Below, piece after piece: positions 9,333-22,684 of a DNA stretch of 64,000 nucleotides. Within the stretch, counting starts at the first letter, position 1. Each line of letters opens with the position of its first letter. The DNA lies in NCBI RefSeq assembly GCF_010389155.1, contig NC_057765.1, positions 39,947,559 through 40,011,558 of the forward strand. Reading direction: 5' to 3'. The notes beneath the pieces are model-generated. The model searched no databases. It was not told the DNA's origin and saw only the letters and a list, made by a program, of their open reading frames with translations. The translations under genes and the position numbers were made by a program. This DNA comes from Erigeron canadensis (lineage: Eukaryota; Streptophyta; Magnoliopsida; Asterales; Asteraceae).

Positions 9333-11293
9333 TCAAATTTTCAACCGACTACTTGCAGCATTTCGTCTCGCACAGCATCCCACGAAATAGATCATTGACT
9401 GACAAATATAAGACAATATCACATGTAAGTTTATGCAAAACCCATTTTCATATAATCTCTTTGCGGCTTTGGCTATTTGTTAGTCTTTAATATGCCAAAG
9501 TTTGAAGAATGAAGAATTTGACAGTTTGGGCTTGTTTTCAAATTTTGCTATAAGATTAATTATTTATATCTTACCAAGACAACAAACAAAACAACGTTAA
9601 AGATAGCAACCACGCGCCATTCAATTTTCATGTACTCTGCTACTCCAGCCCTGAAAATTCGTTACAAGATGAAAAAAAATGCCAAACTACTAGCAAATAA
9701 TCATGAAACGGAATGCAAAAATGGGAAAAGGAAGCTTACTTGCAGGAATCACAGTTGTAGCATCTGATTGTTTTCGAATTCTTGTAAAGTTTGTAGTCCT
9801 TGATCTAACTAACTGGATGGAAGCTCAGGTCATAGTAAGACGCATTCATAGCAGGATAACCACACCTAAAGAATGTTGAATTTGAAAGTTTAAACATCGG
9901 GTTATGCAAAGGAAAGCATAGTGAAGGACCGAAAGTGTGTGGGTGATTGGAAAACACTAATAACATCAATGAACTCTGCCATTAGCAGAAACAAGAGATT
10001 CAATAAACCTACTGAGATGGTGGTCTGCAACAACCAGCTTCAATGGGAGTTAACTTTGCCAATTTGTATTGTTTGAGAGTCTGCAGAAAACACACAACTG
10101 TCACTTTCTTGAAACTCATTCACCATGTAGAGGGAACAATATGGGGGGTTGGTTATGAGGTCAGTTAAGGTTTGGATTGAAATTGGTCATTTTGTATTAC
10201 ATGCCGAAAAGGGTCGGGTCAGACCCACCGCATTTCCTTTATCCCTTTTAAGCCCTTGATATAAATAGTGTTCCACAATAATGATCTCAAAAATCAATAA
10301 GAATATTAATCTTTAAAGAAAAAATTTAGGTGTTTGTTTGTGTTGAAATTAGACTTGGTGTGCCTTTTAAGCTGTTTGGCCACTTTCCCTTATGGTTACA
10401 CTTAGTTCATTTGACCCATTTGAGCGCTTGAGATGAAACACAACCCAAATAGTCTCATTCATAAGTATATGGATCAAAATTGCCACTTTTATCGCCAAGT
10501 AGAACCACAGTCCACATAGGGAACACAGGGAACTAGGGAAGGAGTCAAATGAACAGACCTTGTATTTTCTCGATAGATTGCTACAATCATCAGCTTTAAC
10601 AAGACAACTTTGAAGGTGCTTCCAATTATGGGTGTTATTTAACTGACTCCCAAATCAAGAAACAACTTATTTAGCAGGAAAATTTTCAAGATTTCAAGCT
10701 AGGATATAGACTTTAGCAGATACTTACTTCTTTTAAAAACCATGTATTATAATCTTGAAGTTGATATTCCTTGAATCTGACCAAACAAATAAGATAGTGG
10801 ACTGGAAATCTTCTTTGTTCTATTGAATTCAGGAGCAAATACAAGAGTAGAAGAGATTTCATTTTAGGACTTACCTCAAACCCCGAACAATATGACCCGC
10901 GCCATTGTTAGTTATAATAAACCTATAACAGAAGTCGGAAAAAAATAAACATAAGTTGGTGTATACAATGGAGACAGATTAGGTTATTTTCGAAGTTCAT
11001 CCTTGAAGGAATTGATTATGATGCGGTCCCATCGATAAAAATAGGAAGAAAAAAAAACATGATGGTAACCACAGACATGTACAAATGTACTTACGCTAAT
11101 ACGGCAAAAACAAGGATTCCTAACAATATCAAGCAAAGCATTATCAAATACTGCAATATACATAAACCTTTTAGTAACTGTTGCTAACAAAGACTGCAAA
11201 AAAAAAAGTAGATCTTAAAAAACAGAACATGCATATACCATCCACAATAATATAGAGTTGTTCTTTACAGCCCCCAGAAACCCAATTATTGAT
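9333..11293 (-). pseudogene. Tetraspanin pseudogene, copy 1
   Basis: Eight exons on the minus strand join in frame: 11293-11239 (IGFLGAVKNNSILLWM), 11150-11095 (YLIMLCLILLGILVFAVL), 10922-10875 (FIITNNGAGHIVRGL), 10776-10728 (KEYQLQDYNTWFLKE), 10642-10559 (NNTHNWKHLQSC), 10080-10013 (TPIEAGCCRPPS), 9865-9740 (CGYPAMNASYYDLSF and CYNCDSCK), 9650-9575 (GVAEYMKIEWRVVAIFN) and 9398-9333 (MIYFVGCCARRN, then TGA), nine blocks counting the last. The GCCRPP motif and cysteines of the large extracellular loop are the plant tetraspanin signature; TM2-TM4 are clear. Two lesions kill it: the exon for the N-terminus and TM1 is absent, and codon 9807-9805 is TAG (after FHPVS). A conserved loop cysteine just after it reads TAC here. 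Confidence 0.85.
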
Positions 11294-11600
11294 CTAAATA
11301 CAGACAAAACAAAACCTATTAACTTTAGTGGGTATCGATTTAGTTAAAAACTTAAAACATCTAAATATGTATTCAATTTGATTAAAAGAGATGGTATTAG
11401 TCTGAATATTGGAAAGTAGTATAGAAACCTCAAAGTCAATCTGATGACTCTATAGGAAGTAAGATCAATATGATGAAATGAAGAAAAGTTGGCTTGTTTG
11501 AAACTTTTTGTTAAAATTAACATAAAAAATTTTAGGCTTTCAACTTTTTTAAAAGACTAAACTTAAATAATTCAAAAATGAGAAATAGGAAAACTATAGG

Positions 11601-11676
11601 ATGCGTAAATGAGTTTTTCGATCGGGGGAACCTCTATGTGAGACTAGCATGATAACCGACTACACCACCTAGACAT
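11601..11676 (-). pseudogene. tRNA-Val-like relic
   Basis: The minus strand reads GTCTAGGTGGTGTAGTCGGTT then ATCATGCTAGTCTCACATAG, very like a plant tRNA-Val with a CAC anticodon (D arm GTGTAGTCGGTTATCA, anticodon arm around TCTCACA). The T arm is decayed (GGTTCCCCCGATCGA) and the 3' acceptor strand does not pair with GTCTAGG. It is a tRNA pseudogene or the head of a SINE, not a working tRNA. Confidence 0.5.
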
Positions 11677-12423
11677 GATTGTTTGAATTGCTAATGCAAT
11701 TTTCCTTTCTTTCTTTTTTTTTTTCCCCATTTTATTTACTAACTACGAGTAACTTATACATGTTGCAAAACATGTCATGAAGTTTCCTTTTACATATCTA
11801 ATGGATACTAATCATGTACACTTTTAAAAGCTCTGTTATTGGACATTCACGTCATGTGTATAATTACACGAGATTGTAAACCAACTTGCAACTGTAATGT
11901 TTTAAATATCACACGTCGCTACATAATATGGTCAATTGGTCATTATATCTAACATACTTTGAATAAAATCACGATTTTCATATATCACTTCATAGCTTAC
12001 ATACCGAACTACCAACTATTGGTTAATGTGTAATTGAAAGCATAATCACAAAAAACAAACAAAATCGATCGTATCATTTTGTTTACTTTAACAAGCAACA
12101 AATCACATCAAAACTTTTTGTGTTCAAATTAACTATTTTGTCGGTATATGGTCAATATATGGTATATATAAAAAGTGTTGAACATGTCGATTTTCGTATA
12201 CTAACATTATATATCATGAGAAATATAAAAGAAATAGAAAGAAAGTAAAATTTTGATATAATAAAATAAATAAAAAGAAAGTAAAATATCTACTTATTTT
12301 ACTATGATTATAGAAATGTATAAACATAAGTATTGTGTTGACTACATTTCAACGTGTCACTACTTAATGGTTTAAGAATGATTAAATATATTAATTTTCT
12401 ATCAGAGTAGGCATATTTTGTTA

Positions 12424-12843
12424 CTAGCGTTGTACCCGCGCGATGCAGCGGGGAATAAGAAAAAAACGCCAGTGGTTTGATGGTGGTTTGTGGGGCGGCG
12501 GCGATGAAAAAGAAAAAAAAAAATAAGCCAGCGGCGGTGGATGATGGTTTGATGGTGGTTTTTGGGGCGGTGGTAGATTGTGTTTATGGGGGAATAGCGT
12601 ACATAGAAGGTGGCTTGCGACGGTGGATGGTGGTATTTGGGGCGGTGGTGGATGGTGTTTATGGGGGGAGAAAATCAGAGAAGGGGGGAGAGTGAAAATC
12701 GAAAATCGGATAAACGTATGTGTGTGTAATGAGCGTGATGGAGAAAAAATAGGGTAGTGTAAATTAGGAGGGCATAAAAGACATTTTAAAGGTAGAGGTG
12801 TTAAAAGAGAGGTGGGGTAGTTTGCTTATTAAGGGAGTATAGA
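12424..12843 (-). mobile_element. 420-bp non-autonomous Helitron
   Basis: On the minus strand the element starts TCTATACTCCC after a host A and ends CCCGCTGCATCGCGCGGG, ten bases, then CTAG before a host T. TC...CTAG ends, a hairpin near the 3' end and insertion between A and T are the defining Helitron features. It encodes no Rep/helicase. The interior is GC-skewed and holds a two-copy block around GGTGGTATTTGGGGCGGTGG and TTTATGGGGG (about 12550-12590 and 12625-12670). The open frame through it is low-complexity. 11680-12420, outside, is AT-rich with no recognised feature. Confidence 0.75.
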
Positions 12844-13147
12844 TAGTTTATGTGCATTTTAGGTTTGAGCTAAAATGGATAAATTATGGCCTAAATTGGT
12901 GTTCGAGTGAAGTTACATCATTTGAGTATGGTTCGGGTTATAAAGCAAAGGATCATACGGAAGGAAGAAAAAGAAATATACTCCGTATTAGTTTTGTTGT
13001 TGAATTTGATCATTCCAAAAGAAAGATGCTTTTTTGAGTTTTGTGATGTTTTTTTCTAGTTTGGGCCGTAAATTACTACCCCAGCCCACCACTCTCAGTT
13101 CATTTATTTTGGGAAAGACATCACGAAAAGGAAGGCCCATGGTATTA

Positions 13148-14440
13148 TTTTAACTTGCTCATAATTCTTCTTGGTTTCGTTATTGCAAGTTGATGTCCAT
13201 TTGCTTTCTATTTCCATGTAAATTGTTATTAATGTGGTGTAAATGAATGAGTTATCATAAAGTATGAACATATTGACTTGAAAGTCACAAAATGTCCCAA
13301 TGCTTATTATAAGGTTCAATAATGTGAATGATCTAATTCTCAATATCGTATATTTTCAAATTGGTGTTTGTTTTCCATTATAATTTCGATAGTATTGATT
13401 TAAAAAGCATCTCAATTTGGTGTTTGGGTCTTATATCGACATTGGGTTGGGATCCTTCTTTAATTACCAGTTATACATTTTCTTATCAACATATTGTTGT
13501 TGGTTTTCCATTATAATTACCAGTCCATTTTTTAGGGAAGACATCACGAAAAGGCTGCGTATTTGACAAAGGGGCGGACAGAAGATGCAACCGATGGGAC
13601 GAGTTTTCCCATCGAATGTTATGTTCGGCTAAAGCTTTTGTTATTTCTCCCGATGAATAATTGCTAATTTAGTTTATTTGATGAATTTATCTCCATCCGT
13701 GAAGTAGGATGTAGATTCTCTCAAGTTGTAATTACTGGTCAAGAAAGATTTTTATTAAGAATATTTAATGACTTCACTCTCTTTTGACACGCTTTCCCAT
13801 ATAGAGACAACCATGAACAAACCCACTAGAACTAAAAAGTTTTTTACAAAACCCATATAAGATCGATCATGTATAAAACCCAATGTTTAACTTTTCTTGC
13901 TTCGGTTATAAAGATAAGCTCGTATCTTGCCTTTGTTACATACTTGGCTTTTTGCAATGTCATTTTGGTAATGATGGATTGTATATATTGGTGAAATATG
14001 TATCTCTGATAGGATGTAAACTTTTATATGCAATTTACGTATGATTTTTCTTATGATTTTTACTTGCTCATGATTGGTCTTGGTTTCGTTATTGCAAGTT
14101 GATGCCCATTTGCTTTCTATTTCCATGTAAATTGTTCTTAATGTAGTGTAAATGAATGAATTATCATAAAATCTGAACATGCATATTGACTTGAAAGTGA
14201 CCAAATGTCCCAATGCTTATTATAAGGTTCAATAATAATGTGAATGATCTAATTGAGACGTATATTTTCAAATTGGTGTTTTTTTTTTCCATTATAAGTT
14301 TGATAGTACTTGTATTGATTCAAAAAGCATCTCAATTTGGTGTTTGGGTCTATATTGACATTGGGTTGGGATCCTTCTTTAATTACCAGTTATACATTTT
14401 CTTATCAACATATTGTTGTTGGTTTTCCATTATAATTATT
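13148..14440 (+). repeat. Direct repeat of about 370 bp, spaced 920 bp
   Basis: The blocks 13148-13520 and 14066-14437 match almost base for base, both containing TTGGTTTCGTTATTGCAAGT and ATCAACATATTGTTGTTGG. A shorter phrase, GACATCACGAAAAGG, also occurs twice, at about 13118 and 13540. The spacer (13521-14065) is unique. No protein or transposon end was recognised, so this could be two copies of an unknown repeat or the ends of a decayed element. 14500-15450 shows no feature. Confidence 0.7.
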
Positions 14441-15451
14441 TTGGGATACCAAATCAAGTTGTTCAAGGATATGCACATGATGATGATTTAGCTAGGTACA
14501 AGTATGATGAATGGAGGAGGGACAAGATACAACGCAGGATTATCGGGTCACACAATGCCTAATTATCATCATCTGGGTTCAAGTGGCTTACGAAGCATTT
14601 ATCCTAACTAGCAAAGCAAATAATGATATAAAACGGATTCTTGATAGCGAAATCATGAAGTTTTTAGATTGACATTTCTTTAACACCATTGTGCATTGAA
14701 AACTTGCATTGATACCAAGCTTAACCCTAAACTCATTAAGCTAGTTTTTAGACTTTGTTTTGTTAAATAAGTTCGATCCATTAAAATGTTCAACCCGTGA
14801 AAGACGTTATTCACATTACTTTATGAAAAATTCCAAATTTCAGCCAAACCTACAGAATGAACTTTTATTTTGAACTTTGTAAATTAAAGACTCGATAAAA
14901 ATTAAACAAAGCCTAAACAAACTTTTTAATAACACTCAATCTAATTGGAATTGTTGACAGGAGATTTGGGCATATTGACTGCCTTTTTGCTTCAGTTTCA
15001 ATATCAAAGTTATGAATAAAACAAAGTTTATGCACAATGTTCCAACTTTATCCTCTTATTTTAAAGATGGTTTAGTTAGCTAATAACAATTTATTCACTT
15101 ACTATGTATACATGAATTTTTATTTTTATTTTTTTATATATCTTAACTAGTAGTTAGCCAAGGTATTAGACATTTTTTATTTATTTGAGAAATATAAGGT
15201 TTTTGTATATCATACACAACACCACAAATAATAATGCAGAAAAAGAATCCTTATAATTACTAATGCTTTCGAGTCATTTAAAATATAACACTTATAAAAT
15301 AGTAAATTAATCTTGTTATTATCCTTTTCATCATATCACTTGTTATATGTATGAATTTTTATTGACTTCGTATCCATAATCCATTTCTTAGATTATTTAA
15401 CAAAATTCCCCAAGAAGTCAAAGGTATTGCAAAAGACAAATAATAAATGTA

Positions 15452-15560
15452 ACTCAAATTTACTTTCCCCCTTTGTAACAGAAAATTGGCCAATGCCCAT
15501 TAGTCAAGGGGGTTTTATAGAAATATATAACTCAAAATTAGTTTCCCCCTTTGTAACAGA
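15452..15560. repeat. Short direct repeat upstream of the membrane gene
   Basis: AACTCAAATTTACTTTCCCC with CCTTTGTAACAGAAAATT recurs 74 bases later as AACTCAAAATTAGTTTCCCC with the same CCTTTGTAACAGAAAATT. It lies about 310-410 bases before the start codon of the gene at 15868, so it may sit in its promoter; a possible TATA box (TATTTATAG) lies at about 15590. Confidence 0.45.
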
Positions 15561-15867
15561 AAATTCACTTATCAGTTAGCTGCGGAATGTATTTATAGAT
15601 ACAGCGATTGTATGTATAGATTGAGGTGGTGTATATAATGTAGCGTATCACACATTTTTACTCAGATTTCACAATTCAAAGAAAATCATTTCCCCAAATA
15701 ATCCTCTCAAAATGGCATTTAATATTCACAGTAACCGCTACAACTGAATCCAGAAAGTTCATCTTCAAGTTCCACCTTACAAAAGATACAGAGGTTGACG
15801 ATCATTGTTTATACGCAGTTCCACTTTTACATATAATATCTACAAATCGAATATACATTGATTAGCC

Positions 15868-17764
15868 ATGAGCAGCCGCGGCACGAATTCGGAGGTATGC
15901 ACTCTTCATCGTCTTTGCCGTTTAAGTTTTATATAATTATCCAATTAGTTAACCAATTATCTTGAAAGTAATTTGGGGGTTTCATACATTTGAATCTTTC
16001 TTTGTTATTAATTAGTATTACAGGATTATACATATATATATATATATATATATGTATCGTATATGTTGAAAATGTGGATTGCCATATGAGAATCGTTTGG
16101 GTTTTTTTTTTTGGAATTGTGTAGTTGTGACTTGTGTTAATTGATTAATTACAATGAATGGGATTTACAAGAATCATCTACGGTGAGGTGTGATCTAGTA
16201 AGACTAATACTTGACTTTAAGGAGTGGGAATCACATTAAATAATTTACATTTATAGAATCTTGAATTTGTGATTGTTAATTGCTAGTTTATCTTCCCTGA
16301 GCATTTTACCATAATCGTCGGTAAAGTGAACTCCTAAAGAGTCTCGTAGCTTTTTTTGATTGTTGCTTGATGTAGGAGTAACTGGACCAAAAGGCTCAAA
16401 ATCTTGTTAGTTTAGGCGAGTTTAATTAGGTTCTATCTGGTATAGTTTTTACAACTTCTTGGTTCTGGCTGATACATGTTATGATTTACTGATCAAACTA
16501 AATTAATATATTACTCAACCTTATGAAACCCACTTGACTGGTCAATATGCCCCCCTGCAAGTCATCACTATTACATGATCTCATAACACAAATCGTGCTT
16601 TGAGTTATAATAAAGGAAGAATATTAGGGAGTTATGGTGTGTACAGCAATGAAACTTTTAGTATGACTCTCAAGTGTCAATTTTTTGTAGACTCAACCTA
16701 ACAAATTATATACAGGTAATCTGCCTTAGCAGCCTAAATAGGGAGCTTGGTTAAAGCTTTAGTATCTTAGCTTTGGAAGTGTTAATTAGAGTGGCCAATT
16801 CCATCAGATAGTTACGGTTGGCTTCATTGTTCTTTCCTTTAATTTGCAGTCACCAGCTGATATGTTGAACAAAGCTGAAAAAGAACTGGACACCTACCTG
16901 GAAAAAATTGGTGATTTTGGAAATTTAAGCATGACCGTTGGCGGGGCAGCCGTCATCGGAATTGGACAGAGTGATGCGTTTCTAGACCACCCAGCAATCC
17001 ATCAACTTTTAGTCTTTTACACAGCCGTGGGCCTGATTGCTTACGAATTAGCTAAGGGGAGGCAGTATAAGGGATTTATGAGTCCGCTACTCATAATAAT
17101 GGGAAACGTTGCCAGAATGGCCACTTTGATCACATCTATCTCAGCTTTCTTGTTTCCTGGAAGATCTGTCTTGATAATAGTGGCCTTCCAGCTTTCGTCT
17201 ATGATAGTGGCTTATAGTACAGTTCTTCCTATACATAAATATCGTGCAACTATACGTTCTCGTAAAAATTCATTGCTGAAGTCTACTGAGCTGCTTCAGA
17301 ATGACAACAGGTTGGACTCTCGAAATGAGTTGAATCAAAAGGGACATGAATCTGAAACGGCCTTCACGGATTGGTTGGAGAAGACATGCGACACTGGTTA
17401 TGGGTATATCATAGCCAAGGGGGTGGCAGTTTTAGCAAGCGGGTCTAGTGGTACCTTTAAGGATCATCCAGCTACAGCATATTACTTGTTTTTTTATACG
17501 GCAATTGGACTGATATGTTACGAGGTCGCAAAGGGAAACGAATATAAAGGGTTTAGCCAATGGCTTGTTCTTTTGGCAACCGTGATGCGAGTGGCTGTCG
17601 TCATCACGGGAACTCTTCATTTTGTAGTTCCCCAACACGAGTGGGTAGCCCTCTCGCTGTCATTTGCAGTGGTGGCCGTTAGCACCTTCATTACCTTTAT
17701 CAAGTACAAAAAGAAGATATCCGTACATCATTTCCAAAGAACTGCTCACACTTCAAGGGTGTAG
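15868..17764 (+). CDS. Two-domain integral membrane protein, family not recognised
   Basis: Exon 1 is 15868-15894 (ATG, nine codons MSSRGTNSE), with a donor GTATGC. The 955-base phase-0 intron ends TTTGCAG, and exon 2 is 16850-17764, giving 313 residues. The protein is an internal duplication. Domain 1 runs from about residue 28 to 135 and domain 2 from about 190 to 300. The shared landmarks are DHPA, FYTAVGLIAYELAKG / FYTAIGLICYEVAKG, then Y-KGF, and an ATLIT / VVITG helix. Each domain shows three hydrophobic segments after a weaker first one, so six to eight membrane helices in all. The link is polar and the tail is basic (KYKKKI). No signal peptide is seen. Two decayed relatives lie at 1.4-4.4 kb. 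Function and location are unknown. Confidence 0.8.
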
Positions 17765-18419
17765 CAGAGTTGAAGTCCAGTTCCATTGACAATTATGACA
17801 GGTATGGCTACCATAAAAGAGGCAGGGATGTTCAGACTCTGTCTGCTTAGTAATAGACTTTCTTAGATTGCATGTATATATGTTGTTTGAGTACTTCATA
17901 ATGTCGAGCTATCTGTATTTTTGTATGCATAAGATGTAAGAGACCTTACTCAAATGGCAAGCTTGTTTTTTGTATGCAAAAGATGTATGATACCTTAATC
18001 AAATATTGTTTTTGTATGTTGTATGACTGTGTATTTGTTTTTGTATGGTACCTTTCTGGAATTAAAACATAAAATCATAAATATAATTGACAATTTTGAT
18101 TTGGACTTCTTTAATAGTCCAACCAGATCTATTTCTATGGTGTCACTATATATGATGCAAACCTTATACAACAACTGATAGTCTGATACATGCATCACCT
18201 GGGATTCTGGGATTTCAATAGTAAAACAACAGAAATATTCAATAAGTGATCGAGGTTGGTGATTCTGTAACTTCAAAAAACAAAGTATAAAGCTATCAAA
18301 CTACAGGGTTACAGTAAAAATAAATTAATAAATATTCAGATTTCTAGAGTTAAAATGTGAATCGTATAAGCTTCATTGACCATAATGAACTTTCAGAACA
18401 TTGACTTTCTATGGTTTTG

Positions 18420-18690
18420 CAACCCCTACCATCGACCAAAAGCTTTAATAGTGTTGTTCATTTTTGAGTTGATGTCAAGGTTCTGAATGAAATCAACAAA
18501 CTGATCAGCAGAAGTTGTTCTCATTAATAGCCCACCAGATCGCATACATGTGTTTAATTGGGCAGTCCTTTCTGAAAAAGAAAAGCATGGCTCACAGTCC
18601 TTTCTTCTTCTTGGCCATCTCCATCATCCTTTCTTCATTTGTAACATACCTTTTGATATCATATCTTCAACTTAATGTCTGCAAAACGAA
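18420..18690 (-). pseudogene. Gene fragment, unidentified
   Basis: After a splice-like TTTTGCAG on the minus strand, 18680-18590 codes for DIKRYVTNEERMMEMAKKKK before a stop. In another frame 18610-18430 is open for about 60 codons: NTCMRSGGLLMRTTSADQFV, then DFIQNLDINSKMNN and a stop. The composition looks like real exon sequence, broken by a frameshift, but I do not recognise the protein. It is on the same strand as the glutamate synthase and helicase fragments nearby. Confidence 0.35.
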
Positions 18691-18798
18691 AATCAAAAAA
18701 AGAAATAAATAAATAGCATGATGATTGGATAAATCGTTAACATGTATATGTCAAAAAAAAGGTAGCTCGGTTTAAGATGATGTAAATAAATCGTTAAC

Positions 18799-19104
18799 TG
18801 ACGAGATTTAGCTTGTTCCATAAGGGCTGCGTCAACCATACCAACCCCTGTATGCAATTGATCAAACTTATCAATCCCTTGATTATCGGCCCAATCATTA
18901 CTAAGTTCTCATGAAACTGCAGTCATCAATCCCGAACCATCGCCCGACTCATTATCTGCCCGACAGTCCCACACCAAACCCTGTTTTCCATACAACCAAG
19001 AGCTGGTCATCAACTATTTGATGAGAACCCTTGTTCTCCAAATTAGCTATAAACCCAACTCCACATTCCTCTTTTTCTGTTAACATGTCATCTAAATTTG
19101 CAAC
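18799..19104 (-). pseudogene. Ferredoxin-dependent glutamate synthase fragment
   Basis: An acceptor (GCATTTTAG) opens the fragment at 19104. The minus strand then reads VANLDDMLTEKEECGVGFIA and NLENKGSHQIV, the class-II glutamine amidotransferase domain around the catalytic cysteine (CGVGF) of Fd-GOGAT. After a deletion and a frameshift it continues ADNESGDGSGLMTA, then NDWADNQGIDKFDQLHTGVG and LMEQAKS. The order of pieces matches the start of the mature enzyme, which in plants makes glutamate from glutamine and 2-oxoglutarate in plastids. The rest of the roughly 1600-residue protein is missing, so this is a captured or translocated fragment. Confidence 0.75.
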
Positions 19105-21167
19105 CTAAAATGCAATATTTGACACATTGTAGCGCAATTTAATTATAGAAACACCATCACACACTAATGTCTCTAATGAGATACGGACCAAAAAACCAAG
19201 GACCAATATGATAAAACCACTTGATCATAAGCATTTCTAAGTTAGTTCTTACTTTTTGGAGCTTATGATGAAACATATCTTTCTACAGTGCACATTATCC
19301 AACTAAAACTCCAAAATAACTCATGTCTAATGCTTTGGCATGCAAGAATAAAGATGACTTCAATCCAAAAGTGAGTTTAAACAATTTAACATTATACCAC
19401 TTTTGGATGTAATCATTTTAACCTAAAACCAACTTGTACAACCATCTCTCGTTTTGTTTTGATGTAACAAAATATGTCTATTGCTATAACAAAATTTCAC
19501 AAAGAAATCTCACAAGAAACGAAACAAACTTACATAAATTACGAATTTGTAAAATCAAATAAACATACTAAGAACCTCAAAACTGTTTCAAGAAGCATTT
19601 GGCCAACCCGAATCCCTAGAACCATCTCTCGGTTTGTTTTAATGTGACACTCTTTCAGAAAAAAACATGAAAGTTAACTTGCTATAAAAACGTTAATTTC
19701 CATAAAAATGGATACCTCAGTTATAAGTGCCAAGGGTTGAACATAGTCTTTTCAAGGAAAGAGAGGCTCCCTCCAAAGAATTTTGTTTGTCAGCTTGCCC
19801 AATCCGACCCAACTGTTCTTAACCCATACTTAAAACGCCAGGTTCAAACCATTACCCAAACCTCTTAACCAACTCGGTTTTTCTACCTCTCGGCTTTAAT
19901 CAAAAGGGATAACTTACCATCATCAGTCATTGAGTCCATCATTGTCATTTAGCATTTGATCTTTGCTTGGCTTTCTTTTTCTTGGCCCTTCGGCATGAAC
20001 TTAGAATTAATCCATGAAGGTTGTAGAAATCACTGAAAATTGCATGTGGACATTAAAACTGCTAAAGGAATGGCAAAATACATTATATAACTCACATTAA
20101 CCACATTATATAAAGGCTTTTATTAACAACATCAATAGATAAGAATTATAACCAACATATGATAAATTCTCAAAATAAATAGATTCTTATGTAACTGGAA
20201 ACATGTATCAAAACTTTGATTATATGAAAAAGATCCCGAGATATAGTCTAAGAAATTACCAGATCTCTAAACTACAAAGCACATCCATTCCTACAATTTA
20301 TATTCTCTATTATCTTCAATCTTCAAGGCTACATCCAACATGGTAATCAAGATCCATTTCCTGGAACAAACTTGTAAAAAACCATAAACAAATCCTAAAT
20401 TAGGGAAAATTTTCGATGGATAAATTAGAAAATAAAGATGATAATAAAGACTTTCATTGTTTACTTTTTAATCAAAGTAAAATGATGAATATAACAAATT
20501 GGAAGATATGAAGTTTTGCTGCTTCAAACCTGCAATCAATATGATATATACAAGAAGGGAGATGCTATATGCATCATCTATAATAAAAATCCATTTTACA
20601 GATCGGGGAAGATGAGAAAGAAGAAGAAAATTAAGAGGGAGATGAATGGAGAAGAAAATGAAGAGTGTAATATGGATTGGAGAGAGAGTATGTCTGGAAA
20701 CAAAATTTCAATTTTAAAAGCCCACTCAATTCTGTGAATATGTACTTTATCGGTATATGTATGTATATCATACTCACACATATCCCTATATCTATATACA
20801 TATACTTACGCATATATCTATATACATCTCAGAAACACACTAAAATCATCATAAATGACCACAATTTTTCACTCTTGATACCCTTAGAACTTGACACATA
20901 GGATTTGATGATGTAATTCATCTAAGATCTTTAATATATTAGGGAGAGACCCTTAGAACTTAACACATAGAATTTGATGATGTAATTCATCTATTAGGGA
21001 GATATTACTCAGCCATACATTAAAATAGGAACAGTACATCTATACCAATGCATAAAGTCATGCATATGGCTGAGTCATGTGAAGCCAGTGACTGAAATGA
21101 TCTCAAACCATAAGTAACCAGGGCTTCCCAACCCAAGTAATATATATATATATATATTATATATATA
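19105..21167. other. No recognised gene
   Basis: AT-rich non-coding sequence. A phrase ACCATCTCTCGGTTTGTTTT-like occurs at 19441 and 19621. 19940-20030 has a minus-strand lysine-rich stretch that could be another gene scrap but is too short to call. The small open frames at 20516-20901 are low-complexity and overlap on both strands. A 40-base phrase, starting ACCCTTAGAACTT, is duplicated at about 20879 and 20947. Confidence 0.5.
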
Positions 21168-21275
21168 GGGAAAAGTGAATATAAGGTTGTCCCATACCCA
21201 AGCTTAGGTATGGAACCCCTCACATACCCAAGCTACATGGGTATGGGCCCCCATGTAGCTTTATATATATATTAA
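21168..21275. mobile_element. Deleted TA-flanked MITE
   Basis: GGGAAAAGTGAATATAAGGT and TTGTCCCATACCCAAGCTTAGG followed by GGAACCCCTCACATAC match the left end of the element at 25347-25537. The right half is replaced by an inverted repeat of CCCAAGCTACATGGG. TA repeats flank both sides. Confidence 0.55.
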
Positions 21276-21423
21276 AGCAATAGATAACTAAAGACAGAGA
21301 GACTATAATGATTCCTAAAATTATAATAAATAATAGAAATACCATTAAGCCCTTGTCTTGTACCATAATTCTTAACCGGAAGCTCCACTCCATTTCATTC
21401 AGTAAGCATGTTTTCATCAGCCA

Positions 21424-22680
<1,257 letters not shown>

Positions 22681-22684
22681 ATCA

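Larger units (their letters stand above)
6634..11485 (+). repeat. Segmental duplication, copy 1
   Basis: The sequence matches 35330-40316 in the same orientation, with only scattered substitutions and a few clean insertions visible by eye. It carries the 5'UTR and promoter of the small gene, a MITE region, a promoter-distal non-coding block and a tetraspanin pseudogene. Both copies diverge abruptly after GAAATGAAGAAAAGT. Copy 1 has one extra MITE (7771-8162) and a SINE-like block (about 8892-9052). 7085-7770 holds only duplicated non-coding sequence. Confidence 0.9.

Noticed and set aside
9805..9807. TAG in the tetraspanin as a readthrough or selenocysteine codon
   Set aside because: It lies at a non-catalytic loop position and the gene also lacks exon 1; a plain nonsense mutation explains it.
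11601..11676. Functional tRNA-Val gene
   Set aside because: The T arm is decayed and the acceptor strands do not pair.
20516..20901. Several overlapping frames on both strands
   Set aside because: AT-rich low-complexity sequence with no motif or splice logic.
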